Positions 41,431-43,616 of a DNA stretch of 43,616 bases are shown one piece after another; the stretch's first letter is position 1, and the number at the start of each line of letters is the position of its first letter. The translations under genes and the position numbers were made by a program. Origin of the DNA: Conoideocrella luteorostrata (taxonomy: Eukaryota; Ascomycota; Sordariomycetes; Hypocreales; Clavicipitaceae); the NCBI GenBank assembly GCA_032433595.1, contig JASWJB010000345.1:1-43616 (forward strand), written 5' to 3'. Below the pieces are notes generated by a model. That model did no database searches and was not told where the DNA came from. It worked only from the letters and a program-made list of their open reading frames with translations.

Positions 41431-42076
41431 ATCCGAGACGAGCACGGACTAGCCGGCCCGATGTCATGCTTTAGACAACAGTGATCAACAGCTGGTAATG
41501 GCTGAGACTGCATCCAGATACGCCTTGACTGCGGAGTGCGTGTCCGCGAAGTTGATGCGAAACAAACTGAACCTGCTCCCTCGTGTTTTCACTGTAAGCT
41601 TGCACGGTTCTCCGTACAATAAGGTGGTGGGAGACTCCACCACGGCCTTTCTATTTGACCAACCGGGCTCCCCGGTGGTGATCTGACAACTGCCGCTGTG
41701 TCATATGATGGCTCACTCCATTTCTTAGATGCAATTCAGTTCGCCTATTGCACTCGGCGCAGACGACGATCGTCTGACCGACCTCGTTCCTGGGCTCGAA
41801 GGGTCGAGGTGGATCTGAGAATCTTGTACGGAGTACGGAGTACGGAGACTGGAGTACTCAAGCGCACGGTATTCGTCGGCAAATGCAAGAACGGTGGGCC
41901 CTAATCAATAGCCTTGTGCCGCTTGCCGATACACATTGCTGAGGGTCCTGCCCCCAGAGGACTGCGGCATAACTGACTAGAATGGCAATGCCGGAACGCT
42001 GAATAGTTATGGACGCCCAATATCCGCTCGGCCAGTGGGCGGTGGGCCATTGGTCGGGTATTGATCACAGAGTTTA
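41431..42076. other. Intergenic with TACGGAGTA copies
   Basis: Two overlapping TACGGAGTA copies lie at 41827-41842, followed by a third partial one (TACGGAGAC). This is the reverse complement of the TACTCCGTA motif. Open frames in this stretch are not recognisable. Confidence 0.6.
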
Positions 42077-42308
42077 ACGTGCTTACACGAGTGCTGCATC
42101 TATCGCATGACATGGAAAAATCTTCTTCAGCCGTGATCTGTCGGATTGGTTGAATGGTTCCACTTCCTGTATTGCTGTTCCAGCTCTGGTGGTAGTTTGG
42201 GAGACAGCAGTGATTGATGAGGCTCATGGTGGGATAGACTCCATCAGGCGAACCCGATCCACGGCGAAGTGAGTTAGTTGAACAATGTGTTACGTGCTGG
42301 AATTGCAA
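42077..42308 (-). pseudogene. SET-domain fragment
   Basis: The minus-strand reading has PDGVYPTMSLINHCCLPN, then HQSWNSNTG, then TIQPIRQITAEEDFSMSCD. This matches the core of fungal SET-domain proteins (consensus NHSCxPN...W N...T..IR.I..GEE...Y.D). The catalytic-core Ser of NHSC is Cys here, the final Tyr-containing block is altered, and no upstream SET part or downstream cysteine cluster was found. It is best read as a decayed piece of a SET-domain methyltransferase gene. Confidence 0.6.
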
Positions 42309-43616
42309 GATAAGTGATGTTATTGTTGTTGTATGTACTCCGTATGATGCTTAATCTAATTAGAACTCGATAACCAATATCATCTAACAGCAAAATAGAA
42401 TCATGGAAAAATATACATTAAGTGTAACTAAGTTCACGCTCGAATGCCTAGCGCAAGGGTCTGGGCGGCTGGGTTTCCCCGAGCTACCTCTTCCTAGCTA
42501 CTAAACCATTTGATCTTAAGACTCACTGCAAGCTCTTTATGCTGGCGGTTTTGTTGCTGGCCTCCTCGCCGAAGGTAAGTTGTCCGCTGCCTGACCTGAC
42601 CGTCATGACGCATTGGAATTGGGCTTCCAATTAATCTCACCTACGGCTTCATTATCACTACGTCCACTGCGCTGTTGGTTTTCTCTTTATTTCTTGACAA
42701 AATACGAATTCCTTTGCTTTCGAGTGACGGCTTACCAATGAGGCAGTCTCGTACAATTTAGACATCGCATCCCCAAGATGTATCATGCAAGGTAAACTGT
42801 TCACGAAGAAATGCAGAGACCACTGTACTATAGAGCTCTGCAAGCGCCAAATTTCGAAGAGTTAGCACTCTGTTAGATGTTTTGTTGACCAAAACACACA
42901 CAACCCACAACAGCTTGCTATGAACGTCGAGTGTAGGGTAGCGGACCTGAAGTGGTTTGAACCGAAGGTTGTGTAACTCACTTAGCGCGATAGATAAAGG
43001 AGCAAGGGAATTATAAGATCTTTAAAGTAATAATGATCAAATGGTTCAATTCAATTCCCTTTGTTTAACTCGTAGTCAGACTAGCATTCCACGGTGCAAT
43101 AACTCGAGGCACTTAAGCTACTTCTGAGAGGAGTCAATCCATGAGAGCAAAAGTTCAATGCTCGAGCTAATACTTTGAGAGAAAAATAAATTTATTATAC
43201 ACATTAAAGTCATGAGATAAAATGAACTTTGGTCCTGTTGCCCTTGCATCTTGGTGTGCGCGAGATCCGCCACACAATGTTTACACAGCAATGACAGAAG
43301 GCCATGGAGTGAGATGTACGTAAACTAAAACAGAATTAACTTACTTCATTCCAAGACACACGCGGCTTCCACAACCAAATACTACGAGCAAGACGGGATT
43401 CCGGTATAGTTCCACAATAGCATCTCAATCGTGCGAACCAAGGATCTGCATGTGTTGAGATTAGAGTGGCACCTTCGGAAATAACCAATATGTCAGAGAT
43501 TACTGCTTGTGAGGGCATTCAGAAGCCACGTGATGTCGTGAGTCTAGTGACGCACCTCAGCCTATGGGAGGAGTATAGCATGCAGCTAGCAAACTCTTCG
43601 CTGCGGGGTAACAGCG
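42309..43616. other. Right-end region, no supported gene
   Basis: TACTCCGTA occurs at 42336-42344. A minus-strand open segment at 43334-43518 (MPSQAVISDILVISEGATL at its start) ends in a GAA-GTAAGT donor, so it could be a first exon, but no partner exon or family was recognised. AT-rich stretches lie at about 43170-43205. Otherwise nothing seen. Confidence 0.35.

Overview
This window is nuclear DNA of a filamentous ascomycete (Pezizomycotina). Genes have several short introns (about 50-95 bp) with GT...AG ends and CTAAC-like branch sites. The proteins are typical of such fungi: a PTH11-type membrane receptor, a MAL-type sugar transporter, xylitol dehydrogenase and an NLR-associated hydrolase domain. 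The short motif TACTCCGTA recurs between genes. A sordariomycete is plausible, but that is inference; nothing here fixes the genus. Exon boundaries were worked out by hand from splice signals, frame and protein continuity.

Left block (0.8-8.9 kb), mostly housekeeping: a secreted TAP-family peptidase-type hydrolase, the ubiquitin-like modifier Rub1/NEDD8, Elongin A, the TFIIF small subunit and a HAD phosphatase. After a 2 kb gap comes a carbohydrate block (11-18.5 kb): an SDR-fold protein lacking the catalytic Tyr/Lys, an NAD-type xylitol/sorbitol dehydrogenase, a clearly decayed sorbose/L-xylulose reductase-like SDR, a small conserved-looking protein and a sugar transporter. These look like parts of a polyol or pentose pathway of which one enzyme has been lost.

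Middle (18.5-28 kb): a PTH11-like receptor and an amidase converge, followed by a gene graveyard. This holds the tail of a nucleoside-phosphorylase-like domain with a stop codon, and the start of an alpha/beta-hydrolase (SesB-like) domain cut off by a very AT-rich insert. Both domain types are common at the N-termini of fungal NLR proteins.

Right block (28.1-40.9 kb), the most unusual part: six genes, including two divergent pairs. They are an AsnRS-like catalytic core without an anticodon-binding domain, a P-loop kinase-like protein, an isoaspartyl-peptidase/asparaginase-type Ntn hydrolase fused to a long unassigned C-terminal half, a carnosine-synthase-like ATP-grasp ligase, a C2H2 zinc-finger regulator and a 14-TM-type MFS exporter. 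No PKS, NRPS or terpene synthase is present. The set has the make-up of a biosynthetic cluster (two ATP-dependent carboxylate-activating enzymes, a hydrolase, a kinase, a regulator and an exporter) for a small peptide or amide, possibly involving aspartate/asparagine. A roughly 105-bp fold-back sequence lies upstream of the exporter and a 62-bp direct repeat upstream of the kinase. The last 2.7 kb holds only repeats and a SET-domain remnant.
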